A stretch of 64,000 bases of DNA from Blastococcus sp. CT_GayMR16 (lineage in GTDB: Bacteria; Actinomycetota; Actinomycetes; Mycobacteriales; Geodermatophilaceae). The stretch is from NCBI RefSeq assembly GCF_004570875.1, contig NZ_SPQK01000011.1, forward strand, positions 1 through 64,000. The letters are read 5' to 3'. Within the stretch, counting starts at the first letter, position 1, and the number at the start of each line of letters is the position of its first letter. The position numbers were made by a program, and so were the translations under genes. Positions 8,842 through 22,513 of the stretch are shown piece by piece. Under the pieces are notes generated by a model. The model worked only from the letters and a program-made list of their open reading frames with translations, was not told the origin of the DNA and did no database searches.

Positions 8842-9447
8842 GTGATCTTGGCTGCCGGACTGCTGGTGCTCCTGGGCCTCGGACTCTTCGTCGCGGGGAT
8901 CCTGACCGGGGTGACGGTCCTCTACTGGGGCTGCGTCGCCGCGTGCGTGGTGGCCGCCGTCCTGCTGATCGCGGTGCGGCGGCAGATCCACCGCCAGGCG
9001 ACCGCGGGATCCGACGAGCCGGCCGAGCCCGCCGCGTCGACGACGAGCTCCCCGGAGGCCGCGACGTCCGGGACGGCGCCCGCCGGCGCCACCGCAGCCG
9101 GCGCCACCGCCGTCGGTGCGGGGCCGGCCGCCGACGAGGCACCGGCGGGTCGCGGGACGGCGGACGAGTCCGCCGCCGATCCGGCCGAGGAGCTGCCCGA
9201 CCCGGAGGTCGAGGAGGTCGAGGTCACCGACCTGCTGATCATCGTCGACCTGAAGGACGAGGTCCTGGTCGTCGACGAGCACCCGCGCTACCACCTCGCC
9301 GGGTGCCGATGGATCAAAGGCCGGGGGACGATCCCGCTGCCGCTCGACGAGGCCCGCACGGACGGCTTCACCCCGTGCGCGGTCTGCGAGCCCGACCGCA
9401 ACCTCGCCGACCGGGCTCGCGCCCGCAAGCACCCCGCCGAGAGCTAG
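8842..9447 (+). CDS. Membrane protein with Ada-like Cys/His C-terminal domain
   Basis: The 201-residue protein has two adjoining membrane helices (about 3-24 and 27-45), a short basic stretch, a long acidic Ala/Pro/Glu-rich linker (about 55-125), then a compact C-terminal domain. That domain contains YHLAGC (H151, C155) and, 24 residues later, GFTPCAVCEPD (C179, C182). This H-x3-C ... PC-x2-C-x-P pattern resembles the zinc-binding Ada-type hairpin found in Ada and some nucleases. The function is unknown. The domain topology (cytoplasmic or not) cannot be decided from sequence alone. Confidence 0.75.
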   Translation: MILAAGLLVLLGLGLFVAGILTGVTVLYWGCVAACVVAAVLLIAVRRQIHRQATAGSDEPAEPAASTTSSPEAATSGTAPAGATAAGATAVGAGPAADEAPAGRGTADESAADPAEELPDPEVEEVEVTDLLIIVDLKDEVLVVDEHPRYHLAGCRWIKGRGTIPLPLDEARTDGFTPCAVCEPDRNLADRARARKHPAES

Positions 9448-9451
9448 ACGG

Positions 9452-12643
<3,192 letters not shown>

Positions 12644-12733
12644 TCTCCCCGACCGGCCAAACGGATTCGCGCTCCCGTCCGGCGCGGGCTCGCCGTGACG
12701 GCCCGGACACAGCGGTACGGAAGACTGCGCCGC

Positions 12734-12754
12734 ATGGGGAGCGGTGACCGGTGA
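12734..12754 (+). other. Six-codon mini-ORF coupled to the antiporter start
   Basis: ATG GGG AGC GGT GAC CGG TGA starts seven bases after an AAGACT -10-like hexamer (12721-12726), and its stop overlaps the antiporter GTG (GTGA). The GGGGAG inside it can also act as the antiporter ribosome site. It may be a leaderless coupling peptide or simply chance. Confidence 0.25.
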
Positions 12755-14262
12755 ACACCGAGGTCATCGTCGCCCTGGCCGTCGGGGCGGTCATCGTGCT
12801 GGTCGCCGCGGTCGCGCTCCGCCTGGCCGACCGGGTCGGCCTGCCCAGCCTGCTGCTGTACCTCGCCCTCGGGGTGGCACTGGGGGAGGGCGGCCTCGGT
12901 GTGCAGTTCGAGGACTACTCGCTCACCCAGACCCTCGGCGTCGCCGCACTGGTCGTGATCCTCGCGGAGGGTGGTCTGACCACCCGGTGGGGCGACGTCC
13001 GGCGCGCCATCGGCCCGGGGCTTAGCCTGGCCACGATCGGCGTCGCGGTCAGTGTCGTGGTCACCGCCGCGGTCGGTGTCTGGTTGCTGGGGTTCTCGTG
13101 GGGCTACGCGCTGCTCCTCGGGGCGGTCATCAGCTCCACCGACGCGGCCGCGGTCTTCGCCACCCTGCGCCGGCTGCCGCTGCCACGGCGCATGGCCGCG
13201 GCCCTGGAGGCCGAGAGCGGACTGAACGACGCGCCGGTCATCCTGCTCGTCGCGGTGCTCGCCGACAGCCTCACCGGCGGTGAGACCTCCGCCTGGTGGC
13301 TCACCGGGGTGGTGATCGTCGGCGAGCTGCTGGGCGGATCGGTCATCGGGCTGGCGATCGGCGTCGGCGGGGTGCAGCTGCTGCGCCGCTCGGCACTGCC
13401 GCTGTCGGGCTTCTACCCGCTGGCCACGCTCGCCCTCTGCGTCCTGGCCTTCTCCTCGGCCTCGCTGCTGCACACCTCGGGCTTCGTGGCGGTCTACCTC
13501 TGCGGCCTGGTCCTCGGCAACGCGTCGCTGCCGCACCGGGCGGCCAGCATCGGCTTCGCCGAGGGGATGGCCTCCCTCGCCCAGATCGGGCTCTTCGTGC
13601 TGCTCGGGCTGCTGGTGTCCCCGGACCGCCTGGTGGGCGCGCTCGGCCCGGCGCTGCTCATCGGCGGGGCTCTGCTGCTGGTGGCCCGGCCGCTCTCGGT
13701 GCTGGCCAGCCTCGTCTGGTTCCGCATGCCGTGGAGCCAGCAGCTCTTCATCTCCTGGGCCGGGCTCCGCGGCGCCGTCCCCATCGTGCTGGCCACCTTC
13801 CCGCTGACCGCGCAGGTGCCCGGCGCCACCTTCATCTTCGACACCGTGTTCGTGCTGGTCGTCGTGTTCACCCTCGTCCAGGGCTGGTCGCTGCCGGTCG
13901 TCGCCCGCCGGCTGGGCATCGCCACGCCGCTGACCCCGCGCGACGTCGTCGTCGAGTCCGCTCCGCTCGACGAGCTCGACGCCGACCTGGTCCAGATGAC
14001 GGTGCCGGCGGGTTCCCGGCTGCACGGCGTCTACCTGCCGGAGCTGCGGCTGCCCGAGGACGCCGCCGTCGTCCTGATCGTGCGGGGCGGGCGCTCCTTC
14101 GTGCCCGACCGCACCACCCGCCTGATGCGCGGGGACCAGGCGCTGCTGGTGTCGGCCCGCCGGTCGCGGGCGGAGGCCGAGCGGCGACTGCGGGCGGTCA
14201 GCCGGGCCGGCCGGCTGGCCAGCTGGCGGGGCGAGCGGGGCGCGCCGACCGAGATCGACTGA
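12751..14262 (+). CDS. NhaP2-type K+(Na+)/H+ antiporter with RCK C-terminal domain
   Basis: This is a 503-residue CPA1 family antiporter. About 12 hydrophobic segments fill residues 1-385, with the transport motif SSTDAAAVFATLRR followed by ESGLNDAP, both typical of NhaP-type exchangers, and a later GLRGAVPIVLA. Residues about 405-480 form a cytosolic TrkA-C/RCK_C domain (MTVPAGSRLHGVYLPELRLP) that usually binds nucleotides or ions. This arrangement is that of NhaP2/CvrA potassium/proton antiporters. The GTG start has GGGGAG nine bases upstream. It is divergent from ileS. Confidence 0.88.
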   Translation: MNTEVIVALAVGAVIVLVAAVALRLADRVGLPSLLLYLALGVALGEGGLGVQFEDYSLTQTLGVAALVVILAEGGLTTRWGDVRRAIGPGLSLATIGVAVSVVVTAAVGVWLLGFSWGYALLLGAVISSTDAAAVFATLRRLPLPRRMAAALEAESGLNDAPVILLVAVLADSLTGGETSAWWLTGVVIVGELLGGSVIGLAIGVGGVQLLRRSALPLSGFYPLATLALCVLAFSSASLLHTSGFVAVYLCGLVLGNASLPHRAASIGFAEGMASLAQIGLFVLLGLLVSPDRLVGALGPALLIGGALLLVARPLSVLASLVWFRMPWSQQLFISWAGLRGAVPIVLATFPLTAQVPGATFIFDTVFVLVVVFTLVQGWSLPVVARRLGIATPLTPRDVVVESAPLDELDADLVQMTVPAGSRLHGVYLPELRLPEDAAVVLIVRGGRSFVPDRTTRLMRGDQALLVSARRSRAEAERRLRAVSRAGRLASWRGERGAPTEID

Positions 14263-14331
14263 AGACCGGCGGTCGGGTCGGCACTCTGGCATCGTGGATG
14301 CGACGCCGCCGTCGACGGGGGGAGCGCGCCC

Positions 14332-15570
14332 ATGCGGTTCCTCTTCCGGCCTCCGGCCGCCGACGCGACGGGGCTGTTGAGCCTGCCCTGGGACCAGCCG
14401 CTCGCCGACTGGGACCCCGCCCTGCTGATGGAGGTCCCGCAGCGCGGCATCTCCCGGCACGTCGTCCGCTTCGTCGCCAACGGCGGGAACGTCTACGCCC
14501 TGAAGGAGATCAACGAGCGGCTCGCGCGGCACGAGTACGCGCTGCTCGGCGACTTCGAGGAGGAAGGCCTGCCGACGGTCTCGGTCCTCGGCATCTGCGT
14601 GGACCGGACGGACGACCAGGAGGCGATCCTGGTCACGCGCTACCTCGAGTACTCGATGTCCTACCGCTGGCTGTTCTCCAGCCCGCGCGGGGAGCACTCT
14701 GCGGAGAAGCTGCTCGACACCCTCGTCGAGCTCCTCGTGCGGCTGCACCTGGCCGGCGTGTTCTGGGGTGACTGCTCCCTGTCCAACACCCTGTTCCGCC
14801 CCGACGCCGGAGCCCTGACCGCGTACCTGGTCGACGCCGAGACCGTCGAGCGGTACCCGACGCTGTCACCGGGCCAGCGGGCCTACGACGTCGACCTGGC
14901 GCGCGAGCGGATGGGCGCGGAGCTGCTGGACCTGCGGTTCGGCGGGCTGCTCCCCGGGGACATCGACCCGATCGACACCGCCGACAGCCTCGCGCCGCGC
15001 TACGAGGCGCTGTGGGAGGAGGTGACCCACGAGCAGGTCTTCGGTGTCGAGGAGCAGCAATTCCGGATGGCCGAACGCCTCCAGCGGCTCAACGACCTGG
15101 GGTTCGACGTCGACGAGGTCGAGTTGATCACCTCGACGGACGGCGCCCGGCTGAAGGTGCACACGCGCGTCGCCGAGCCAGGCCAGCACCGGCGCGAGCT
15201 GTTCCGGCTGACCGGGCTGGAGGTGCAGGAGCGGCAGGCCCGGCGGCTGCTCAACGACATCCGGGCGTTCAAGGCCTGGCTGGAGCAGAAGACCGGCGGC
15301 TCCGCGTCGGACAGCGTCGCCGCCCATCGCTGGCTCAGCGAGGTCTACCAGCCGGTCGTGGACGCGATCCCGCCGGACCTGGCCGGCCGGCTGGCGCCGG
15401 CCGAGGTCTTCCACGAGGTCCTGGAGCACCGCTGGTTCCTCTCCGAGCAGGCGAAACGCGACGTCGGGACGGCGGAGGCGACGGAGTCCTACCTCGCGAC
15501 GGTGCTGCCGAAGACGCCCAAGGAGGTCACCACCCCCTCGGTGATCGCCGGGCTCGTGGGCGACGACTGA
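14332..15570 (+). CDS. DUF4032 domain protein, kinase-like fold
   Basis: The 412-residue protein matches the actinobacterial DUF4032 family, whose N-terminal half resembles lipopolysaccharide-kinase/RIO-like kinases. The kinase-like elements are VYALKEINERLARHEY (lysine and glutamate), RLHLAGVFWGDCSLSNTLF (catalytic loop with D and N) and AYLVDAETVE (metal-binding D). The C-terminal half holds FRLTGLEVQERQARRLLNDI and a Trp-rich end. The substrate is unknown. GGGGAG precedes the ATG. It lies upstream of a sugar transport operon but is separated by 148 bases with a promoter-like site, so a functional link is not shown. Confidence 0.8.
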   Translation: MRFLFRPPAADATGLLSLPWDQPLADWDPALLMEVPQRGISRHVVRFVANGGNVYALKEINERLARHEYALLGDFEEEGLPTVSVLGICVDRTDDQEAILVTRYLEYSMSYRWLFSSPRGEHSAEKLLDTLVELLVRLHLAGVFWGDCSLSNTLFRPDAGALTAYLVDAETVERYPTLSPGQRAYDVDLARERMGAELLDLRFGGLLPGDIDPIDTADSLAPRYEALWEEVTHEQVFGVEEQQFRMAERLQRLNDLGFDVDEVELITSTDGARLKVHTRVAEPGQHRRELFRLTGLEVQERQARRLLNDIRAFKAWLEQKTGGSASDSVAAHRWLSEVYQPVVDAIPPDLAGRLAPAEVFHEVLEHRWFLSEQAKRDVGTAEATESYLATVLPKTPKEVTTPSVIAGLVGDD

Positions 15571-15635
15571 CACCTCCGGAAAAGGCGGCGCAGGTCTCGG
15601 ACCGATGCCGATTTTGGACCCCGGACCGGTTCGAA

Positions 15636-15664
15636 TTGACACCCCCTGTGACCTGCACCACTCT
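15636..15664 (+). promoter_or_regulatory. Putative promoter of the sugar transport operon
   Basis: TTGACA (15636-15641) is followed at 17 bases by CACTCT, a weak -10. It is preceded by the palindromic TTCGAA-containing GGTTCGAATT. A direct repeat GGTGAC-AGT-GGTGAC lies downstream near 15667-15681. No known LacI or DasR operator is recognised. Confidence 0.35.
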
Positions 15665-15718
15665 CCGGTGACAGTGGTGACCCCCAGTCCCCGGGCACGC
15701 CAACGGAGGCGATGACTG

Positions 15719-17068
15719 ATGCCGAACGCAGACGGCTACGTGCGAACCGGACGCGGGTCGCCCCCGGTCCGGACGCCCACGCCGAGGTCCCGTCGACGAG
15801 GGGTCGCGAGCGCCGCGGCGCTGCTGGTCACCGCCGGCACCCTGGCCGCCTGCGGCAGTGACGACGGCGGCGCGTCGTCGCTCACCTGGTACACGAACCC
15901 GGACGCCGGGGGGCAAGCGGAGATCGCCAGCCGGTGCACGGAGGAGGCAGGCGGGGCGTACACGATCTCGACGTCGGTCCTGCCCCGCGAGTCCTCCCAG
16001 CAGCGCGAGCAGCTCGTCCGCCGCCTCGCCGCGGAGGACTCCTCGATCGACATCATCAGCCTCGACCCGCCCTACATCCCCGAGTTCGCCGAGGCCGGGT
16101 TCCTCGCGCCGGTCCCGGATGACGTCGCCGAGCGGGTCACCCAGGACGTCGTCCAGAGCGCCATCGACGGGTCGACGTGGAACGACCAGCTCGTCGCCGT
16201 CCCGTTCTGGGCCAACACCCAACTGCTCTGGTACAAGAAATCCGTCGCCGAGGCGGCCGGGCTCGACATGGAGGAGCCGGTCACCTGGGAACAGCTGGTG
16301 CAGGCCGCGGAGGACCAGGACACCCAGATCGCCGCACAGGGCATCCGTGCCGAGGCGCTGACGGTCTGGGTCAACGCCCTCATCGAGTCCGCCGGCGGCC
16401 ACATCATCGAGGAGACCGCAGACGACCCGGCGGACATCAAGCTGGGCCTGGAGTCCGACGCCGCGTCGGCTGCCGCCGAGGTCATGAAGAGCGTCAGCAG
16501 CGTCGGCGGACCGGCGTTCACCACCGCGGGTGAGGACGCCAACGTCACCGACTTCGAGGAGGGCGACGCCAGCTTCATGGTCAACTGGCCGTTCGTCTGG
16601 GGCCGGGCCCTCGGCGCGGTCGAGGCCGGCACGCTCGACGCAAGCGTCCCCGACGACTACGGCTGGGCGCAGTACCCACGGGTCCTCGAGGACGAGGAGA
16701 GCCGACCGCCCTACGGAGGCATCAACCTCGTCGTCGGTGCGTACAGCGAGAACGTCGAGGCGGCGTACGCGGCCGCCGAGTGCATCGCGTCCCCGGAGAA
16801 CCAGGCCTATTACTTCATCAGCAACGGCAACCCGGCGTCCAACTCCACCGTCTACGACGACCCCGAGGTGATCGACGTCTTCCCGCAGGCGCCGGTCATC
16901 CTGGAGTCCCTGGAGAACGCGGCCCCGCGGCCGCTGACCGTCTACTACAGCGAGGTCTCCGGTGCGCTGCAGCGCATCTACCACCCGGCGACCGCCGTCG
17001 ACCCCGAGACGGGTCCGCGGGCGAGCGAGCTGATCAGCTCCGTCCTGGCAGGAGAGCAGCTGCTGTGA
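15719..17068 (+). CDS. ABC sugar-binding lipoprotein, LpqY-like (trehalose-type)
   Basis: The 449-residue solute-binding protein starts with an Arg-rich signal peptide ending in the lipobox LAAC (cysteine near residue 43), so it is a membrane-tethered lipoprotein. Blocks such as NTQLLWYKKS, MVNWPFVW, GGINLVVGAYS and AAPRPLTVYYSEVS recall mycobacterial LpqY, the trehalose-binding protein of LpqY-SugABC; this comparison is from memory. The family is CUT1 (di/oligosaccharides). The start follows GGAGG at nine bases. The stop overlaps the first permease start (GTGA). The specificity is inferred. Confidence 0.85.
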   Translation: MPNADGYVRTGRGSPPVRTPTPRSRRRGVASAAALLVTAGTLAACGSDDGGASSLTWYTNPDAGGQAEIASRCTEEAGGAYTISTSVLPRESSQQREQLVRRLAAEDSSIDIISLDPPYIPEFAEAGFLAPVPDDVAERVTQDVVQSAIDGSTWNDQLVAVPFWANTQLLWYKKSVAEAAGLDMEEPVTWEQLVQAAEDQDTQIAAQGIRAEALTVWVNALIESAGGHIIEETADDPADIKLGLESDAASAAAEVMKSVSSVGGPAFTTAGEDANVTDFEEGDASFMVNWPFVWGRALGAVEAGTLDASVPDDYGWAQYPRVLEDEESRPPYGGINLVVGAYSENVEAAYAAAECIASPENQAYYFISNGNPASNSTVYDDPEVIDVFPQAPVILESLENAAPRPLTVYYSEVSGALQRIYHPATAVDPETGPRASELISSVLAGEQLL

Positions 17069-18024
17069 GTACCACGACGCTTCCCCCCACCAAGAAGACC
17101 GAGCCGGTATCCGCGCCGCGCGGCGGGCTCAGCGACAGGTCGAAGGCCGAACGGAGGCTGGGCTGGCGACTCGCCGGTCCGGCATTCGTGGTGATGCTCG
17201 CGGTCACCGCCTACCCGATCCTGCAGGCGGTCTACGAGTCCCTGTTCTCCTACCGGCTCACCGACCCGGACAACCGCTCGTTCACCGGGCTGTCGAACTA
17301 CTGGGTGATCCTGACCGACTCGCTGTGGTGGGAATCCATCGCCGTGACGGTCTTCATCACGGTCGTGACCGTGTCGGTCGAGCTGGTCCTCGGGTTCGGG
17401 CTGGCCATGGTCATGGCCAAGGCGCTCAAGTCGATCCGGCCGGTCGTGCGGGCGGCGATCCTGATCCCCTACGCGGTGATCACGGTCGTGTCGGCGTTCG
17501 CCTGGCAGTTCGCCTTCGACATCAACACCGGCTTCGTGAACTCGTGGTTCGCCTGGCTGCCCGGCGTCTCGGCCGACACCGACTGGTTCGGTGACAAGTG
17601 GCTGTCGCTCCTGGTGATCTGCCTGGCCGAGATCTGGAAGACCACGCCGTTCATCTCGCTCCTGCTGCTCGCCGGCCTCGCCCAGGTGCCCGACGTGCTG
17701 CAGGAGGCGGCGCAGGTCGACGGCGCCACCTGGTGGCAGCGCCTGTGGCGCGTGACCATCCCGAACATGAAGGCGGCGATCATGGTCGCCCTGCTGTTCC
17801 GCAGCCTGGACGCGTTCCGGGTCTTCGACAGCATCTTCATCATGACCGGGGGCGCGAACGGGACCGAGTCGGTGTCGTTCCTCGCCTATCGACAAACAAT
17901 CGCGCGGCTCGAGATCGGGCTGGGCTCGGCGGTCTCGGTCCTGCTCTTCATCGCGGTCGTGCTGATCGCCGTCGGCTTCATCAAGGGCTTCAAGGTCGAC
18001 CTGTCCCAGGCGCGGGGGGAGTAG
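17065..18024 (+). CDS. CUT1 sugar ABC permease, SugA-like
   Basis: The 319-residue inner-membrane permease has a cytoplasmic N-terminus with Arg/Lys, six hydrophobic segments (the first at about 38-58, LAGPAFVVMLAVTAYPILQA) and the EAA loop EAAQVDGATWWQRLWRVTIP near residue 215 that docks onto the ATPase. I place the start at the GTG overlapping the lipoprotein stop, because everything upstream in this frame lies inside that gene. It pairs with the next gene to form the membrane channel. Confidence 0.92.
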   Translation: MSTTTLPPTKKTEPVSAPRGGLSDRSKAERRLGWRLAGPAFVVMLAVTAYPILQAVYESLFSYRLTDPDNRSFTGLSNYWVILTDSLWWESIAVTVFITVVTVSVELVLGFGLAMVMAKALKSIRPVVRAAILIPYAVITVVSAFAWQFAFDINTGFVNSWFAWLPGVSADTDWFGDKWLSLLVICLAEIWKTTPFISLLLLAGLAQVPDVLQEAAQVDGATWWQRLWRVTIPNMKAAIMVALLFRSLDAFRVFDSIFIMTGGANGTESVSFLAYRQTIARLEIGLGSAVSVLLFIAVVLIAVGFIKGFKVDLSQARGE

Positions 18025-18027
18025 CAG

Positions 18028-18861
18028 ATGTCCACGAAGAAGAAGACCTGGTGGATCGTCGGCGGGATCATCATCGTGATCTACGCGCTGTTCCCGATCG
18101 CGTGGATCGTGTCGATCTCCCTGAAGGCGCCGGCGGACATCGCCAACGGCCAGTTCATGCCGACGAAGGTGACCGGGGAGAACTACTCCACGATCCTCAC
18201 CGGCAGTGCCAGCGACCTGTTCCTGCCGGCGTTGCGGAACTCCTTCGGCATCTGCCTCATTGCGACGGCGATCTCCTGCCTGCTGGCGATGTTCGCGGCC
18301 TACGCGATCGCCCGGCTGGACTTCCCCGGCAAGAAGGTGATCCTGTCGACCGCGCTGGCCGTGGCGATCTTTCCGGTGATCTCGATCGTCACGCCGCTGT
18401 TCAACGTGTGGCGGCAGATCGGCCTCTACGACACCTGGCTCGGGCTGATCATCCCGTACCTGTCGCTCACCCTGCCGATCTCCATCTGGACCATGTCGGC
18501 GTTCTTCCGGGAGATCCCGTGGGAGATGGAGCAGGCCGCGCAGGTCGACGGCGCGACGACCTGGCAGGCGTTCCGCAAGGTGATCGTCCCGCTCGCGGCC
18601 CCCGGGGTCTTCACGACGGCGATCATCGCCTTCTTCATCGCCTGGAACGACTTCGTCTACGGCATCGTCCTGACCTCCACCGAGGCCGCGCGGCCGGTGC
18701 CGGCGGCGCTCGGTCTGTTCAGCGGTGCCTCGCAGTTCGAGGACCCGACCGGTGCGATCGCCGCGGCGGCCGTGATCGTCACGATCCCCGTGGTGATCCT
18801 CGTGCTGCTCTTCCAGCGGCGGATCGTCGCCGGCCTGACCAACGGAGCGGTCAAGGGATGA
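18028..18861 (+). CDS. CUT1 sugar ABC permease, SugB-like
   Basis: The 277-residue partner permease has six membrane segments, with MSTKKKTWWIVGG at the N-terminus and the EAA-type loop EQAAQVDGATTWQAFRKVIV near residue 170. It begins three bases after the SugA-like stop, with only a weak ribosome site (GGGGGAG inside the previous gene). Length and layout are normal for MalG-type permeases. Confidence 0.92.
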   Translation: MSTKKKTWWIVGGIIIVIYALFPIAWIVSISLKAPADIANGQFMPTKVTGENYSTILTGSASDLFLPALRNSFGICLIATAISCLLAMFAAYAIARLDFPGKKVILSTALAVAIFPVISIVTPLFNVWRQIGLYDTWLGLIIPYLSLTLPISIWTMSAFFREIPWEMEQAAQVDGATTWQAFRKVIVPLAAPGVFTTAIIAFFIAWNDFVYGIVLTSTEAARPVPAALGLFSGASQFEDPTGAIAAAAVIVTIPVVILVLLFQRRIVAGLTNGAVKG

Positions 18862-18916
18862 CCGCCACCCAGCTCCGGACTTGCACTTCACCGACCCACC
18901 GAGGGGACGAGGACTG

Positions 18917-20178
<1,262 letters not shown>

Positions 20179-20182
<4 letters not shown>

Positions 20183-21852
20183 ACCCCCCGCCCGGGGCGG
20201 CCGCCACTGGCGGCGGCCCGTGGTGGCGCAGTGCCGTCGTCTACGAGGTCTACCTGCGCAGCTTCGCCGACTCCGACGGCGACGGGCTCGGCGACATCGG
20301 TGGGCTGCGCCGGGAGCTTCCGTACCTGGCCGACCTGGGGGTCGACGCGCTGTGGATCACCCCGTGGTACCCGTCGCCGATGGCCGACGGCGGCTACGAC
20401 GTCAGCGACTACTGCGACATCGACGCCCGCTTCGGCACCCTCGCGGACGCCGACGCCCTGATCGCCGATGCCCACGGGCTCGGGCTGCGGGTGGTCATCG
20501 ACCTGGTCGCGAACCACACCTCGAGCGAGCACCCGTGGTTCACCGCCGCGCTGGCCGCGGCCCCGGGGTCGCCGGAGCGGGACCGCTACTTCTTCCGCGA
20601 CGGCCGGAGCGGGGGCGAGGAGCCGCCCAACGACTGGATCAGCGCCTTCGGCGGCTCGGCGTGGACCCGCGTCAGTGAGCCCGACGGCCGGCCGGGGCAG
20701 TGGTACCTGCACCTGTTCGCCCCGGAGCAGCCCGACCTGGACTGGGATCAGTCCGCCGTGCGTGAGGCGTTCGACGCCGTCCTGCGGTTCTGGCTCGACC
20801 GGGGCGTCGACGGGCTGCGGGTCGACGCGGCACCGGCGATGGCGAAGCAGCCCGGCCTGCCCGACGCCGGTCACGTGCCGGGCGCGCGCTTCGAGTCGCG
20901 CACCTGGGTCGGCAACCCGCACTGGGACGTCGACGGCGTCCACGACATCCTCCGGCGCTGGCGGGCCATCGGGGACGGCTACGACGGTGACCGGCTGTTC
21001 GTCACTGAGGCCGTCGTCCGCGATCCCGAGCGGCTGAGCCGCTACGTGCGCCCGGACGAGATGCACACGAGCTTCAACTTCGACTATCTCACGGCGCCGT
21101 GGGAGCCGCGCCGGCTGCGGACGGTCATCGACGAGAGCATCGCTGCGCTCGACCGGGTCGGCGCCCCACCGACCTGGGTGCTGTCGAGCCACGACGAGAC
21201 CCGGCACGTGACCCGGTTCGGCCGGGCCGACAGCTCGGCGGCCACGATGGGCTTCGACACCGGCCGACCGCCGGCCGACCTCGACCTCGGGCTCCGCCGT
21301 GCCCGCGCGGCGGCGCTCCTCACCCTCGCCCTGCCCGGCTCGGCCTACCTCTACCAGGGGGAGGAGCTGGGGCTGCCCGAGGTGGAGGACCTCCCGGATG
21401 AGGCACTGCAGGACCCCACCTGGGAACGGTCCGGCCACACCGCCCGCGGCCGCGACGGATGCCGCGTGCCCCTGCCTTGGTCGGGCGACACCACGCCGTT
21501 CGGGTTCACGACGGAGGGGATCGCGCCGTGGCTCCCGCAACCGACGAGCTGGGCCGCGCTGACCGTCGCCGCCCAGGGCGCAGATCCGGCGTCCACCCTC
21601 TCGCTGTACCGCGCTGCCCTGCGTCTCCGGCGGAGCGTTCCGGCGCTGCACGCGGAGCCGCTCTCCTGGGTCTCCTCCGACGACGACGTCCTGGCGTTCG
21701 ACCGCGGGCCGGCCTTCCGGTGCGTGGTGAACCTGTCCGACCGATCGATCGACCTGGGTGGTCAGGATCGGGTGCTGCTGGCCAGCGGACCGTGCTCCGG
21801 GAGCCTCCCGCCGGACACCGCCGCCTGGCTGTCGAGCCCCGGGGAAGAATGA
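20179..21852 (+). CDS. GH13 alpha-glucosidase/alpha-amylase family enzyme
   Basis: The protein of about 557 residues is a cytosolic glycoside hydrolase family 13 enzyme of the oligo-glucosidase type. The four GH13 regions are visible: VIDLVANHTSSEHPWF, GLRVD (nucleophile D216), VTEAVV (acid E277) and SSHDET (D339). It lacks a signal peptide, so it probably cleaves the disaccharide imported by the adjacent transporter. No ATG, GTG or TTG lies in frame near the conserved N-terminus PWWRSAVVYEVYLRSF. The only sensible start is a CTG overlapping the ATPase stop (CTGA). The exact substrate (trehalose, maltose or other) is uncertain. Confidence 0.88.
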
Positions 21853-21916
21853 ACCGGCGGCTATCGTCGTCGGCAGCAGCGGCCGCCGGCCGCCGGCCCG
21901 AGCCGAGGAGCCCGTT

Positions 21917-22486
21917 CTGTCCGAGCAGTCCGAACCGGCGGAGAACTCCGCCCCCGTCCCGGGGCGCCGGCCACGGACCCGCCTCCTGCTGGTCCTCGCC
22001 GGCGCGGTGCTGCTCACCGACCTGGTCACCAAGCTCGTCGTGGTGGCCACCATCGAGCCGGGTGAGGACATCCGGCTCCTCAATGGTGCCCTCTACCTGA
22101 CCCAGCTCCGCAACGTGGGGGCCGCCTTCTCCTTCGCCGAGGGCTGGACGATCCTCTTCAGCCTCGTCGCCGTCGCCGTGGCCGCGATCATCGTGCGGAC
22201 GGCGCGGCGGCTGTACTCCACCGGCTGGGCGGTCACCCTCGGGCTGGTCCTCGGCGGCGCGCTCGGCAACCTGATCGACCGGATCTTCCGCGACCCCGGC
22301 TTCCTGCGCGGGGGAGTGGTGGACTTCGTGTCCGTCTTCGGCCCCGACGGCAGCGTCTGGCCGGTGTTCAACGCCGCCGACTCCGCGATCGTGTGCGGCG
22401 GCATCCTGGGTGCCCTGCTGGCGCTGCGCGGCATCGAGTTCGACGGTTCGCGCGCGAAGGACGAGGCGGCGGCCGACGCCGCCTGA
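21917..22486 (+). CDS. lspA: Lipoprotein signal peptidase (signal peptidase II)
   Basis: LspA removes the signal peptide of prolipoproteins after Lgt has modified them. The 189-residue protein has four membrane segments and conserved motifs GNLIDRIF, RGGVVDF (D136) and FNAADSAI (D155); the last two aspartates are the probable catalytic dyad. I propose a CTG start at 21917, because GAGGAG lies six bases upstream and no ATG/GTG/TTG is in frame between it and the preceding gene's end. A start inside the glucosidase gene is less likely. rluD follows closely, the usual lspA-rluD pair. Confidence 0.9.
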   Translation: MSEQSEPAENSAPVPGRRPRTRLLLVLAGAVLLTDLVTKLVVVATIEPGEDIRLLNGALYLTQLRNVGAAFSFAEGWTILFSLVAVAVAAIIVRTARRLYSTGWAVTLGLVLGGALGNLIDRIFRDPGFLRGGVVDFVSVFGPDGSVWPVFNAADSAIVCGGILGALLALRGIEFDGSRAKDEAAADAA

Positions 22487-22513
22487 ACGGTCCCGGGCCG
22501 GGAGCACGTCACA

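Noticed and set aside
12644-12750. Possible T-box leader for ileS
   Set aside because: Actinobacterial ileS genes can have a T-box, but the 107 bases here contain no AGGGTGGNACCGCG-like motif and are too short with the divergent gene adjoining.
15620-15645. GGTTCGAAT, resembling a tRNA T-loop
   Set aside because: No acceptor stem, anticodon arm or D-arm can be built around it, and no matching bases follow the loop. It lies in the promoter region of the sugar operon.
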